The position numbers were made by a program, and so were the translations under genes. Below are positions 30,090-39,929 of a stretch of DNA of 64,000 nt, one piece after another (position 1 is the first letter of the stretch; each line of letters opens with the position of its first letter). The stretch is taken from NCBI RefSeq assembly GCF_001006005.1, contig NZ_CP011254.1, positions 1,178,001 to 1,242,000 of the forward strand, given 5' to 3'. The notes under the pieces were generated by a model, which was given only the letters and a program-made list of their open reading frames with translations, ran no database searches and was not told the DNA's origin. This DNA comes from Serratia fonticola (GTDB lineage Bacteria; Pseudomonadota; Gammaproteobacteria; Enterobacterales; Enterobacteriaceae).

Positions 30090-30974
30090 GTGGATGTCCG
30101 CACCCTGCGTTATTTTGTGGAAGTTGTCCGCCAGCAAAGTTTCACCCGCGCGGCCGAGAAGCTGTTTGTTACCCAACCCACCATCAGCAAAATGTTGCGC
30201 CATCTGGAAGATGAGTTGGAGTGCACACTGCTGGTACGCGAAGGGCGCAAGCTGCATCTCACCGACAGCGGACAAGCGGTCTATCAGCGCGGCTTGGCGA
30301 TCCTGGATGAGTTCCGTCAGTTAGAGGCCGAACTGGATGACATCAGCTCGGTGAAAAAGGGTGTGCTGCGGCTGGGTATTCCCCCCATGGTCGGCAGGCA
30401 GATTGCCGGTTTGATCCGTCAGTTCCGCCAGACCTATCCGGGTATCGAATTGAAGATCTCCGAACTGGGCGGCCTTTCGGTTGAACAGGCGGTGTTAACC
30501 GGAGAGTTGGACTTGGCGATGACGATACTGCCCGCAGTCTCTGACCAGCCATTGACCTTTTTGCCCCTGCTAAGCCACCCGATGTGCGTAGTTGTGCCAA
30601 AGACGGCACACTGGCTCAACCGCACCAGCATCGCGATCAATGAGTTGGCCGAGTGGCCAATCCTGATTTATAACGAAGACTTCACGCTGTATAAAATGCT
30701 GATGGCCGCTTTTCAGCAGGCGGGCTTCGAACCCAAGATTGCCGTACGCAGCGGCCAGTGGGATTTTCTGGCGGCGATGGTGCAGGCCGGTGTGGGAATT
30801 GCCACCTTACCGGAGCCAGTCTGCCAATGGCTGGATAAAGAAAACCTGATCTGGCTGCCGCTGGAGCCACGAATGGAGTGGCAAGTGGGGCTGATCTGGC
30901 GCCAGGGCAGTTACCTTTCCCACAGCGCCCAAGCTTGGATAGCCTGCTGCCGGGAGTATTGGCCTCAGCCTTAA
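30090..30974 (+). CDS. LysR-family regulator (CidR-like), divergent from lrgAB pair
   Basis: A 294-residue LysR-type regulator. The N-terminal helix-turn-helix reads MDVRTLRYFVEVVRQQSFTRAAEKLFVTQPTISKML, and the C-terminal ligand-binding domain follows from about residue 90. It starts with GTG, preceded by CAGGAG at suitable distance. Its divergence from the LrgA/LrgB-like genes and its similarity in layout to cidR suggest that it controls that pair in response to acetate or pyruvate-type signals. The target is inferred from position. Confidence 0.85.
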   Translation: MDVRTLRYFVEVVRQQSFTRAAEKLFVTQPTISKMLRHLEDELECTLLVREGRKLHLTDSGQAVYQRGLAILDEFRQLEAELDDISSVKKGVLRLGIPPMVGRQIAGLIRQFRQTYPGIELKISELGGLSVEQAVLTGELDLAMTILPAVSDQPLTFLPLLSHPMCVVVPKTAHWLNRTSIAINELAEWPILIYNEDFTLYKMLMAAFQQAGFEPKIAVRSGQWDFLAAMVQAGVGIATLPEPVCQWLDKENLIWLPLEPRMEWQVGLIWRQGSYLSHSAQAWIACCREYWPQP

Positions 30975-30987
30975 TAGTCTTCTGTTT

Positions 30988-31055
30988 CCCCTCACCCCAA
31001 CCCTCTCCCAAAGGGCGAGGGAGCCGATTCAGAGCGCCTATCAAGTAGCGTGATC
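30988..31055. repeat. Solo palindromic repeat E
   Basis: CCCCTCACCCCAACCCTCTC (from 30988) leads into CCCAAAGGGCGAGGG and GAGCCGATTCAGAGCGCC. The next 30 bases (TATCAAGTAGCGTGATCAAT) resemble the same part of repeat C at 51922, so the unit is longer than the hairpin. It lies 14 bases after the LysR gene stop. Confidence 0.75.
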
Positions 31056-31195
31056 AATCTGTGGCCCGTAAAGTCCCTCTCATTGCATAACGGCAGCAAA
31101 TTCACGTCATAATCCACTGCTATACTTCGGCTAATGCGCGCCAAAAATCACTAAAAAACCGCTGATTTACTCTTCCGGCCAACGAAAGAGACAGC

Positions 31196-32953
31196 ATGCC
31201 CCTTATTCAGCCGGATGGAAAAGATATGCAGCGGAAATCCCTCCAGAGTATCGCTCCTGGCCTGATGAACCTGCTCGCTTACGAGCGTAGCTGGTTGAAA
31301 CCTGATATCCGAGCTGGCCTCTCGGTGGCGGCAGTGGCATTACCGGTGGCGATTGCCTACGCCGAGCTGGCTGGCGTGAGCGCCATCGTCGGGCTTTACT
31401 CCTGTATTCTACCGATGATCGCCTACGCCATTTTTGGTTCATCGCGTCAGTTGATCGTCGGACCTGATGCAGCCACCTGCGCGGTCATCGCCGCAGTAGT
31501 CACTCCGCTAGCGGCAGGCCATACCGAGCTGCACTGGCAATTGACCATCGTGATGACCCTGATGATGGGAGCCTGGTGCCTGATTGCCAGCCGCTTCAAG
31601 TTGGGAGCCATTGCAGACCTGCTGTCACGCCCGATCCTCAATGGGTTGCTCAACGGCGTGGCGCTGACGATTATCGTCAATCAGATCAGCAAGATATTCG
31701 GTTTTTCCTCGCCCTCCAGCGAGCTGATTGAACGCATCTACGCACTGCCGGTTAACTTACTCAACAGCCATTGGCCCACGGTGCTTATGTCACTGCTGAC
31801 GCTGCTGATCCTGCTTGGCGTCCACTATACCCGCCCTAACTGGCCCGCCCCGCTGTTCGCCGTGGTGCTGACGACGGCGTTGACCTGGGCGGCGAATTTG
31901 CCGCATTTTGGCATTGAAACGGTTGGGGGCTATACCGGTGGCGGTTTGCCCATGGTGTCATGGCCGAATTTTAAACCCGGGCTGCTGCGCGATCTGGTGA
32001 TCCCGGCGCTCAACCTGGCCGTCGTCAGCTTTGTCAGCATGATGCTGACCACCAGGAGCTTTGCGGCAAAAAATGGCTACGAAGTTGACGCCGATAGCGA
32101 GTTTCGTGCGCTGGGGCTGGTGAATATCGTCTCCGGGCTTTCGCAGGGATTCGCCATCAGCGGTGCCAACTCCCGTACCGCCGTTAACGATGCCAACGGC
32201 GGCAAAAGCCAGCTGGTCTCGGTGATTGCCGCGCTGGCGATCGCTTTGGTAGTGGCATTTTTTAGCGAGCCGCTGCAGTTTATCCCCATCGCGGTACTTG
32301 GCGTGGTACTGATTTACGCCTCTTGGTCGCTGCTGGATATGCGCAGCATTTTCCGGCTGCGTAAACGCAATCGCCCCGCGTTCTATCTGGCGCTGTTTAC
32401 TTTCTTGAGCGTGCTGCTGGTAGGGATCATTCCCGGCATTGGGCTGGCGGTGCTGCTGGGCCTGTTGCAGTTTCTACAGACGGTTTTCCGGCCTACCGAG
32501 CAGCTGCTGGGGGTCAATGCAGACGGTATGATCCATTCGCTAGGTAAGAGCAACGGCATCCAGCCGGTCGATGGCGTCATTATGTACCGCTTTAATTCGC
32601 CGTTGACCTACTTTAACGTCGCCTATTTCAAGCGGCGGATCACCACTCTGGTCGATGGATCGCAGGACCAGCCACGTTGGGTGGTGATTGACGCGGTGGC
32701 CAGCTTCACCCATGCGGATATCAGCGTGCTCGCGGCTGTCGAAGAATTGAAGCGGGATCTGCAACTACGGGGGATCGGCCTGGTACTTGCAGGCCGCCGT
32801 ACCGAATTGACACGCTGGTTTCGCCTGGATCGCTCCGGCAGCAAGGAGAATAAACTGATCCTGGTTCCCGACCTGTATCTGGCGTTGAAGCTGATCCAAA
32901 GCAAGGAGAGTAAAGCGCAAAGGGAGCGAGATGCCGAAGCCTTGGCTGAGTAA
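31196..32953 (+). CDS. SulP-family anion transporter with STAS domain
   Basis: A 585-residue SulP/SLC26 transporter: about 12-14 membrane segments (residues 25-440) and a C-terminal cytosolic STAS domain (about 455-565, including VVIDAVASFTHADISVLAAVEEL). The N-terminal block PVAIAYAELAGVSAIVGLYSCILP is the sulfate-transporter signature region. Substrates in the family range from sulfate to bicarbonate and C4-dicarboxylates; none can be assigned. A second in-frame ATG at 31226 preceded by GGATGGAAAAG could be the true start. No cysteine-pathway genes are nearby. Confidence 0.85.
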   Translation: MPLIQPDGKDMQRKSLQSIAPGLMNLLAYERSWLKPDIRAGLSVAAVALPVAIAYAELAGVSAIVGLYSCILPMIAYAIFGSSRQLIVGPDAATCAVIAAVVTPLAAGHTELHWQLTIVMTLMMGAWCLIASRFKLGAIADLLSRPILNGLLNGVALTIIVNQISKIFGFSSPSSELIERIYALPVNLLNSHWPTVLMSLLTLLILLGVHYTRPNWPAPLFAVVLTTALTWAANLPHFGIETVGGYTGGGLPMVSWPNFKPGLLRDLVIPALNLAVVSFVSMMLTTRSFAAKNGYEVDADSEFRALGLVNIVSGLSQGFAISGANSRTAVNDANGGKSQLVSVIAALAIALVVAFFSEPLQFIPIAVLGVVLIYASWSLLDMRSIFRLRKRNRPAFYLALFTFLSVLLVGIIPGIGLAVLLGLLQFLQTVFRPTEQLLGVNADGMIHSLGKSNGIQPVDGVIMYRFNSPLTYFNVAYFKRRITTLVDGSQDQPRWVVIDAVASFTHADISVLAAVEELKRDLQLRGIGLVLAGRRTELTRWFRLDRSGSKENKLILVPDLYLALKLIQSKESKAQRERDAEALAE

Positions 32954-32989
32954 GATAAGGGCCGCATAGCGGCCCCCGTACAGATGTGG

Positions 32990-34639
32990 TTAGCCTTCTC
33001 GCTCAACCAGCAAGGCTTCCAGCAGATCGAGATCGTGCAGCAGTTTTTGCAGCGTCTCGTTGCTGATTTTTTGCGTGGCGCGCAGGTGATAAAGCTCACC
33101 ACGCTCCGCCCGCAAGGCGGTCAAACGGAAACGCCGCTCGAGGTTTTCCAGCGCCAGCGCATTTTCGATATCGTCTTTACTGGCAATACGCCGCCGCAAC
33201 ATTCCGGTCACCCTGGAACTGACCTCTTTGAGCACCTGCGGATCGAGGTTTTCCTCGGTGTCTGCCACCAACCGCTCTTCCATCTTGTTGATGCTCTCAA
33301 TCGCCACCTCGGCAGCCATGGCAATCGCCATGCGCTCTTCGGTCTTGCTGGCGCTCTTATCTGCGACATGCACCCCGCGCAGCAATAACGGCAACGCCAG
33401 TACACCAACGATCAGTGACAGCAAAATCACCCCGGCGGCGATAAACACCAGCTGATAGCGCGCCGGGAAGGCGGTGCCATCGCTAAGTAACAGCGGGATA
33501 GAAAGCACACCGGCCAGCGTAATCGCCCCACGCACGCCAGCGAAAGAAGCGACCCACAGCTCACGTATGCTGTAATCGCCAAACTGTAGAGGGCGCTTTT
33601 TCATAAAGCGATTACTGGCCTTTTTCATCACCCACAGCCAGCTGAAACGCAGCACCAGCAGCGCGGCGTAGATAATCGCCACGTCGGTGAACAGATACCA
33701 GGTCTCGATAGTCGGATCCAGTTCAGCCTGCACAATCGAGGTTTCCAGGATCCCCGGCAGTTGCAGCCCCAACATGATGAACACCATGCCGTTGAACACG
33801 AACTCCAGCATCGCCCAGACGCTGTTAGCGCGCAAACGCATGGCCAGCGGTGCGTTACGGATCACGCCAGACTGGCTGATGGTCATCCCCGCCGCGACGG
33901 CAGCCAGAATGCCGGACACGCCGATATGTTCGGCAATCAGATAGGAGGCAAAAGGCAACAACAGCAGCAACACAATCTGCGTGGCCGGATCGTCTCCGCT
34001 CCAACGGCTCATCACGCGCAGCGATTTACTGTAGGTCCAGGTCACCGCTACACCGGCCAGAAGACCACCGATCGCCACCTTCAGAAACTCCATGGAGGCA
34101 CCACCGACGGTGAACACCATGGTGCCCATCGCCACCGCGATGGCAAATTTTAACGATACCAGGCCGGAAGCGTCATTCATCAACGCCTCGCCTTCCAGCA
34201 CACTCATGATGCTTCTGGGGATGCGCCCTTTGCCAACAATGCCACCCAGTGCCACGGCATCGGTAGGTGACAACACCGCCGCCAGCGCAAACGCAGCAAC
34301 CAACGGAATACCCGGCACCATCATGTAAATGAGATACCCAACTCCGACAACGGTGATCAACACCAGCACCAATGCCAGCCCCAGGATTTCACGTCCGTGG
34401 TGCAGGAATTCGCGTGTCGGTGTTTTCCAACCGTCGGCAAACAGCAATGGAGGAATAAACAGCACTAAAAACAGTTCGGGGTCAAAATCAACGTGCAGCC
34501 CGAAATTCGGCCAGGCTAACAGGGCCCCAATGGCAATTTGCATCAAGGGTAACGGGATCTGGAACGGCAACATGCGTGTTACCACCCCAGACAGGGAGAC
34601 CACCAGGATCAAAATGAGGATTGTAAAAAATATTTCCAT
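32990..34639 (-). CDS. yjcE: CPA1-family Na+/H+ antiporter YjcE
   Basis: A 549-residue cation:proton antiporter, the same length as E. coli YjcE. Eleven to twelve membrane segments span residues 1-410, with ALSPTDAV-type sequence (AAVLSPTDAVALGG) and EGEALMNDASGLV, the ion-site motifs of CPA1 exchangers. A cytosolic C-terminal tail of about 130 residues is rich in charged helices. AAGGAAAGC precedes the ATG. It lies downstream of ghxP, which is also its neighbour in E. coli, with a terminator between. Confidence 0.92.
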   Translation of the reverse strand: MEIFFTILILILVVSLSGVVTRMLPFQIPLPLMQIAIGALLAWPNFGLHVDFDPELFLVLFIPPLLFADGWKTPTREFLHHGREILGLALVLVLITVVGVGYLIYMMVPGIPLVAAFALAAVLSPTDAVALGGIVGKGRIPRSIMSVLEGEALMNDASGLVSLKFAIAVAMGTMVFTVGGASMEFLKVAIGGLLAGVAVTWTYSKSLRVMSRWSGDDPATQIVLLLLLPFASYLIAEHIGVSGILAAVAAGMTISQSGVIRNAPLAMRLRANSVWAMLEFVFNGMVFIMLGLQLPGILETSIVQAELDPTIETWYLFTDVAIIYAALLVLRFSWLWVMKKASNRFMKKRPLQFGDYSIRELWVASFAGVRGAITLAGVLSIPLLLSDGTAFPARYQLVFIAAGVILLSLIVGVLALPLLLRGVHVADKSASKTEERMAIAMAAEVAIESINKMEERLVADTEENLDPQVLKEVSSRVTGMLRRRIASKDDIENALALENLERRFRLTALRAERGELYHLRATQKISNETLQKLLHDLDLLEALLVEREG

Positions 34640-34779
34640 GCTTTCCTTAGACTCTTAAGTTCAGATCACCAAAGCGCGCGGGTAATAGTGTCCGAATAGT
34701 AGATCACTTTTTTTCTCAGTTATAAAGCTTGTTGTGCCTTTCAAAACACGTCGCAGCAAAGAGGGAGAATAGTCTTAAG

Positions 34780-34820
34780 GAAATAAACAACGGGGCCGGA
34801 GGATGGCCCCGTTGAAGAAA
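34780..34820 (-). terminator. Terminator after ghxP
   Basis: CAACGGGGCC (34788-34797) and GGCCCCGTTG (34805-34814) form a strong stem. On the minus strand the stem is followed by TTTATTTCC. It separates ghxP from yjcE. Confidence 0.78.
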
Positions 34821-34823
34821 GGC

Positions 34824-36185
34824 TTAAATTGCCCAACCACCCGCATAGAATGCCACCAGCGCCACCGCGATTAACACGGTACCGATGTTCAGCCTACGCC
34901 ATTCACCAGAGAACACGCGGCCAATCACCAGCGAGCTGAAGCCCAGCATGATGCCAGTCACGATGTTACAGGTCAGCACGATAAACACCGCGCACAGCAA
35001 ACCGGCCATGGCGTCGACAAAGTCGTCGAAATCCAGCTTGGTGACGTTGCTCAACATCAGCAGGCCAACGTACATCAGCGCAGGAGCGGTGGCGTACACT
35101 GGCACCAGATAGGACAGCGGCGACAGGAACAGGATCAGCAGGAACAACAAACCGACCACGGTGGCCGTCAGGCCGGTTTTACCTCCCGCCGCCGTACCCG
35201 CGGCAGATTCGATATAAACCGCGGCAGGTGCAGCCCCAACCAGCCCGGAGAAGATGCTGCTCAGGGAATCAGAAGTCAGCGCTTTGCCACCGTTAATGAT
35301 CTGGCCATCTTTATCCAGCAGATTGGCCTGCCCGGCAACCGCACGGATGGTGCCCGTGGCGTCGAACACCGCAGTCATTACCAATGCCAACACGCTTGGC
35401 AATACCACCGGTTGTAACGCCCCCATGATATCCAGGCTGAAGATCAGCGATTTACCATCCGGCCCCGCCAGGCTAGGCATGGCGAACAACCCTTGGTACT
35501 TCACCGCCGGGTCGAAAATCAGGCCGATAACCGAAATGGCAATAATGACCAGCAAGATGCCGCCAGGTACACGCAGTTTTTCCAGGCCGAAGATCACCGC
35601 CAACCCGATTAACGTCATCACCACCGGAAACGAGGTAAATGCTCCCAGCGCTACCGGCAAGCCATCCAGCGGATTTTTCACCACCAGGCCGACACCGTTA
35701 GCCGCGATCAGCAGCAGGAACAGGCCGATACCAATACCGGTGCCGTGCGCCACTCCCATTGGCAGGTTACGCAGGATCCAGGAACGGATACCGGTAATCG
35801 AGATAATGGTAAACAGGATCCCCATCAGGAATACGGCGCCCAACGCCACGGGAATGCTGATCTGCTGACCCAGCACCAGACTAAAGGCGGTGAACGCCGT
35901 CAGTGAAATGGCACAACCAATCGCCATCGGCAGGTTGGCCCACAAGCCCATCAGCAACGACCCCAAACCGGCAACCAGGCAGGTGGCAACGAATACCGCA
36001 GTCGGTGGGAAACCGGCTTTACCCAGCATGCTGGGAACCACGATCACCGAGTAGACCATCGCCAGGAAGGTGGTTAACCCTGCCACCACTTCCTGACGCA
36101 CGTTGGTACCCCGTGCTGTAAGTTTAAAATACGCATCAAGCCCGCCTTTAGGTGTCTCGGCGTTATTTGCTTGAGAATTCGACAT
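34824..36185 (-). CDS. ghxP: Guanine/hypoxanthine permease GhxP
   Basis: A 453-residue NCS2-family (AzgA subgroup) purine permease, nearly colinear with E. coli GhxP (YjcD): [39 protein letters not shown], and [19 protein letters not shown] are characteristic. It has about 12-14 membrane segments. AdeP is the closest alternative; recall of the E. coli sequences and the neighbouring yjcE favour GhxP. Two PurR-like boxes lie upstream, consistent with repression when purines are plentiful. Confidence 0.88.
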   Translation of the reverse strand: MSNSQANNAETPKGGLDAYFKLTARGTNVRQEVVAGLTTFLAMVYSVIVVPSMLGKAGFPPTAVFVATCLVAGLGSLLMGLWANLPMAIGCAISLTAFTAFSLVLGQQISIPVALGAVFLMGILFTIISITGIRSWILRNLPMGVAHGTGIGIGLFLLLIAANGVGLVVKNPLDGLPVALGAFTSFPVVMTLIGLAVIFGLEKLRVPGGILLVIIAISVIGLIFDPAVKYQGLFAMPSLAGPDGKSLIFSLDIMGALQPVVLPSVLALVMTAVFDATGTIRAVAGQANLLDKDGQIINGGKALTSDSLSSIFSGLVGAAPAAVYIESAAGTAAGGKTGLTATVVGLLFLLILFLSPLSYLVPVYATAPALMYVGLLMLSNVTKLDFDDFVDAMAGLLCAVFIVLTCNIVTGIMLGFSSLVIGRVFSGEWRRLNIGTVLIAVALVAFYAGGWAI

Positions 36186-36574
36186 GTTGCTGTCCCCTGT
36201 TTTTCATTGCTGCCAGCCTGGATGAAATGGCTTGTTATCCCACTGATGCATGGTCATTACGAAACCGTTTCCGTCACGTTCGCTTCCTTACCCTTCAGGA
36301 ACGCGGCAACAGACGCCGTGTAAAAGGCAAACGTTTAACTCTCATCGCATGCAGCGGGTGATTTATGGTGGTCTTATCCCCAAAAATCCCAAACGCTACT
36401 GGGAGGGATTTTCAAGGCAAACGATTATCTAGCCTTCTATGCCGTCTGATCAACTAAAGATCGCGACAATTTATGCGAAAGTGCATTGGCAACGCTCATT
36501 GTTGAAGATGTGAGGTTTATCACATTACGACTTGATAGAGGGGAGTTCGCCCCGACAGCTTGGGGCGGAAAAGA
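36186..36574 (-). promoter_or_regulatory. ghxP upstream region with two PurR-like boxes
   Basis: AGGCAAACGTTTAACT (36325-36340) matches most of the PurR consensus ACGCAAACGTTTTCNT. A weaker copy, AGGCAAACGATTATCT, lies at 36415-36430. Both stand 140-245 bases before ghxP. The remaining sequence up to the VOC gene at 36575 holds no gene; GCCCCGACAGCTTGGGGC (about 36549-36566) is a hairpin 3' of the VOC gene and may end it. Confidence 0.6.
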
Positions 36575-36982
36575 TTATTGCGATTGCATCGCCTGCTCAT
36601 CCATGTACATCAACTCCCAGATATGACCATCCAAATCCTGGAAGCCATGGCCATACATAGTGCCGTAATCCTGTGGCTGATTATAAGTATTGCCACCGGC
36701 AGCAATGGCTTTGCGTACCAACGCATCTACCGCAGCACGGCTGGGTTGCGACAGGCAAATCAGCACTTCCGTCGCTTTGTTGGCATCGCTGATGGGATTG
36801 GGGGTAAACAGTAGGAATTTCTCGTGAGTCAGCAACATCACGTAAATACTCTCACTCACGACCATGCAGGCGGCAGTGTCATCGGTAAACTGCGGGTTGA
36901 AGATAAACCCCAGTTGGCGGAAGAACTCGATAGAAGCGGGCAAATTGCTGACGGGCAGGTTAACAAAAATTTGCGTAGCCAT
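36575..36982 (-). CDS. VOC-family (glyoxalase/dioxygenase-fold) protein
   Basis: A 135-residue protein of the vicinal-oxygen-chelate fold, with two beta-alpha-beta-beta-beta modules (MATQIFVNLPVSNLPASIEFF at the start and FQDLDGHIWELMYMD near the end). The C-terminal Glu in HIWEL is the usual metal ligand. The family includes glyoxalase-like and resistance proteins; this group is often annotated as a lactoylglutathione lyase homologue, but no substrate can be assigned. AGGAGG lies 8 bases before the ATG. It follows the GST gene by 46 bases on the same strand. Confidence 0.85.
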   Translation of the reverse strand: MATQIFVNLPVSNLPASIEFFRQLGFIFNPQFTDDTAACMVVSESIYVMLLTHEKFLLFTPNPISDANKATEVLICLSQPSRAAVDALVRKAIAAGGNTYNQPQDYGTMYGHGFQDLDGHIWELMYMDEQAMQSQ

Positions 36983-37028
36983 GGGCTACCTCCTATGAAA
37001 GTGACCCTATCGAGTATAGTTCAAGCCT

Positions 37029-37697
37029 TCAACCCAGCACGCTAAACGGCCCCCCCTGTTCCAGAGCCCGCTGATACGCAGGACGCGCGTGAATGCGTTG
37101 CAGATAGTCTTGCAGTTTCGGGCACCCCTCTAGCCCGCCTCGCCCGGCTAACGCCTCCACCGGGAAACTCATCTGGATATCCGCAGCGCTGAATTCATTG
37201 CCTACAAACCAGGTGCTTTTATTCAGATGTTGCTCCAGATAATCGCGATGCGTCGCAATCTGCTTATCCAGATACTCTTTCTGTACCCCTTTACCGATCG
37301 CCCCGGCAACCGGGCGTATCACCCATGGGATTGGCGGGTGTCCTAAACGGCTAAACACCAGTTTCATTACCAGCAGCGGCATCAACGACCCTTCTGCATA
37401 GTGCAGCCAATAGCGATACTCCTGGCGAGCGTGGAAATCCGTGGGCGTGAATAACCCTTGCGCGTCATAGGCTTCCTGCAAGTATTCAATAATGGCACCC
37501 GACTCGGCCAGCGTCAGATCGCCGTCTACCACTACCGGCGATTTACCCAACGGGTGGATCTTTTTCAACTCTGGCGGTGCCAACATGGTGGTTTTATCGC
37601 GTTGATAACGTAGAACCTGATAGGGAACACCGAGCTCCTCCAAGAACCACAAGATGCGCTGCGAACGCGAGTTATTCAGATGATGCACGATAATCAT
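37029..37697 (-). CDS. Glutathione S-transferase family protein
   Basis: A 222-residue GST. The N-terminal thioredoxin-like domain has HHLNNSRSQRILWFLEELGVPY, with the Ser typical of the theta/beta-type active site, and the cis-Pro block GKSPVVVDGDLTLAESGAIIEYL that binds glutathione. The all-helical C-terminal domain follows from about residue 90. The chosen ATG at 37697 has GAGGGAGAAAA upstream. It overlaps the 3' end of the lipocalin-like gene by 26 bases, so the two are cotranscribed, with the VOC gene just beyond. Confidence 0.9.
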   Translation of the reverse strand: MIIVHHLNNSRSQRILWFLEELGVPYQVLRYQRDKTTMLAPPELKKIHPLGKSPVVVDGDLTLAESGAIIEYLQEAYDAQGLFTPTDFHARQEYRYWLHYAEGSLMPLLVMKLVFSRLGHPPIPWVIRPVAGAIGKGVQKEYLDKQIATHRDYLEQHLNKSTWFVGNEFSAADIQMSFPVEALAGRGGLEGCPKLQDYLQRIHARPAYQRALEQGGPFSVLG

Positions 37698-38148
37698 GGT
37701 TTTCTCCCTCGACGGCCTGGAGCCGTTGCCACACCAATTCGCCAATCTGCACGCGGTTATCCAGCTGCAACGGTACGGTGCGTAATGTGAGTGTCTCGCC
37801 AGTGAAACTGTAGAAGCGGATCTGCTGGCTACCTAGCCAGTTGGGGAACGAACAGCCCTCGACCCGATGAATGACGCACTGTTTATCTTCATCAATCCGA
37901 TAGCGGCCAAAGTAACAGAGCATATTCACAAAGGCGGTGCGGATCTCTCGATCGCTGCCCTTCGCCAAATCCTCCGAGGCAAACCTTGGCCGCGTTGCGC
38001 TATAGAGCTGCGCTGCCATGGTGCCATTGGCCTCATAGTTAATCCGCCCCAACACCTGCTCGCCCAAAGGGTGATGTATTGCCCCATCCTCCCCTTTGAA
38101 TACGGAAGAAACCAGCGCCCAACTGCCAATGAACCGGTCTGCCATCAT
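37672..38148 (-). CDS. Lipocalin-like domain protein
   Basis: A 158-residue protein of the lipocalin-like domain family (DRFIGSWALVSSVFKGEDGA at the N-terminus), predicted as a single beta-barrel that binds a small hydrophobic ligand. No signal peptide is seen. In-frame GTG codons lie just upstream, but the ATG at 38148, 8 bases after AAGGAG, is preferred. It heads a small operon with the GST and VOC genes, which hints at detoxification. A decayed copy of its promoter and first 30 or so codons lies at 42361-42495, beyond the dicarboxylate island. Confidence 0.75.
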   Translation of the reverse strand: MMADRFIGSWALVSSVFKGEDGAIHHPLGEQVLGRINYEANGTMAAQLYSATRPRFASEDLAKGSDREIRTAFVNMLCYFGRYRIDEDKQCVIHRVEGCSFPNWLGSQQIRFYSFTGETLTLRTVPLQLDNRVQIGELVWQRLQAVEGENHDYRASSE

Positions 38149-38252
38149 CACATACACTCCTTAAACGCCCTGGTTAAAAGGTAGTTGTGATTTCAACTAT
38201 CGCCAATGATGCCTATGAATGAGTTTAATGCTCTGACTTTGGCCTTATTCAC

Positions 38253-39725
38253 TCACAAATAGGACAGAGAAAGCACCATCATCAGGACATAGGCAATGGT
38301 TAATTGCACACAGTTTCTTTTGATTATCTGGAACGGCGTCACCCCTACAAAGCCAGACACGGCGATAATAACACCTGAAATTGGCGAAAAGCTCCGCCCT
38401 AAACTGGCTGAAAAATGCAACGGTACCAACATCTTAAACACCGAAATGCCCGCACCTTTCGCCACTTCAGCACTAAGAGGTGCAAAGGCATTAAACACCG
38501 TACCGGTCCCCATGATCACTGAGCCACAGAAAATCAGTAAACTAAACAGAACGACGATGACCGTAGCATAGTGACCCTCATTAGGAATAAAGCCAAACAA
38601 CGTATCAATAAAGCCAATTTTTATAATCCCCGCCACCAAAACCTGAGCACAAAGCAGAATAGAGACCACGGTAATAAAAGACTGCCCCATCTGATCGAAT
38701 AGCCCAAGCACCTTATCGGTTGATTTCTTGAGGTCGAAGGTTCTGATTGAATCAATCAGGAAAGCAATAAAGAACGATAAAATAATCGCCGAAACCACAT
38801 CAATTTTAATTTGCAAATAAGAGGGGAGGTACTCCTCCACCAGGCTGGAGAAAACGAAGAGAATGATCATTGGAACGACAGGCAGCAGAGCATAATATGT
38901 CGGAACATCCCTCGAAATGTCAGCGTTCTTGGCCTGGCTTTCGCTATCATCTTCATTTACAGCTTCTTTCCTGTCCCAGTATGCCTGCATCACCATATGA
39001 GATATCCCGATGACAACGAAGAGGATGGCAACAATAGGGACCTGCTTATCCACAAAGAATGAAAACAGGTCATATCCAGTGAGTTCGGAAATCAGCACAC
39101 TCCCGGTAGCGGATGGCCCATAGTCAATACATATTCCAGAGGCAATCACTGAGGCTACAGCCGCTTTTGAACATCCAATAGAACGTAAAACCGGATATAG
39201 CGTTGTGAGCATCAAAAGAGCCAACCCTGAAGGGCTTGAAATAAACAAGGCTAAAACCTGCATCAGGATATAACAACAGCCTAAAAGTACGTACTTCGCA
39301 TTGATTCTCTTGAGGGGCTTAATACAAACCCCAACCAGTTTTGCCGAAGCACCAATATCGTTCATGTATCTTGAAAAGCCGGCAATAACCATAATAATCA
39401 AGCCAAGCTTGGAAATGCTATCGGAAAAAAGCACTTTGATTTCAATGAAGATATCAATAAATTTGGAACCAGACGCTGCCTTGGTAATACTGACATCAGG
39501 AAAGGCAATAACCGTTGCAATCAAGAGAATAATGCCCCCGGTTAAAATCACAGCTTGAGCATAGTATTTCTTTGCGATGCCGGCGCAAACCAACACAATC
39601 ACCAGAAAGGTGATAGCAAGAATAAAGGGTTTGTCACCAAACAGGTGCTTCAACGCGCCAAGCGCCATTAAACCCATGATAATAAACAATATCTTTTTAG
39701 CTTGATTCAACATTACCCTTTGCAT
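38253..39725 (-). CDS. DcuC-family C4-dicarboxylate transporter
   Basis: A 490-residue membrane protein with about 12 segments, similar to DcuC, which exchanges succinate for fumarate or takes up C4-dicarboxylates. SSPSGLALLMLTTLYPVL and GICIDYGPSATGSVLISELTG (middle) and GTGTVFNAFAPLSAEVAKGAG plus LGRSFSPISGVIIAVSGFVG (C-terminal half) are the paired re-entrant family blocks. It is longer than E. coli DcuC because of a charged loop near residues 255-275. It diverges from a fumarase-superfamily lyase gene, with which it probably forms one pathway. Confidence 0.86.
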   Translation of the reverse strand: MQRVMLNQAKKILFIIMGLMALGALKHLFGDKPFILAITFLVIVLVCAGIAKKYYAQAVILTGGIILLIATVIAFPDVSITKAASGSKFIDIFIEIKVLFSDSISKLGLIIMVIAGFSRYMNDIGASAKLVGVCIKPLKRINAKYVLLGCCYILMQVLALFISSPSGLALLMLTTLYPVLRSIGCSKAAVASVIASGICIDYGPSATGSVLISELTGYDLFSFFVDKQVPIVAILFVVIGISHMVMQAYWDRKEAVNEDDSESQAKNADISRDVPTYYALLPVVPMIILFVFSSLVEEYLPSYLQIKIDVVSAIILSFFIAFLIDSIRTFDLKKSTDKVLGLFDQMGQSFITVVSILLCAQVLVAGIIKIGFIDTLFGFIPNEGHYATVIVVLFSLLIFCGSVIMGTGTVFNAFAPLSAEVAKGAGISVFKMLVPLHFSASLGRSFSPISGVIIAVSGFVGVTPFQIIKRNCVQLTIAYVLMMVLSLSYL

Positions 39726-39929
39726 GATGACTCACCTTTGCATGAAGTAGCACCCGACAACTACCATTACCTTTATGATATGATCACATAACCAATAAAA
39801 CATGTGATAACGATCTCAAAAGCAATAAAACGCAATAAAACGGCAGATCACGGTTGACTACGCTGCTTTTTCACACCAATAATCAAAAAAGGAATACATA
39901 CATAACCAAAATGTAATGAGAGGTATGTT
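39726..39929. promoter_or_regulatory. Divergent dcuC-like/lyase promoter region with CRP-like site
   Basis: TGTGATAACGATCTCA (39803-39818) matches the CRP consensus TGTGAN6TCACA with one mismatch. A tandem GCAATAAAAC repeat lies at about 39829-39842. The region is AT-rich and should also hold a site for the LysR regulator encoded at 41345-42268, though no single T-N11-A box stands out. Confidence 0.5.
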
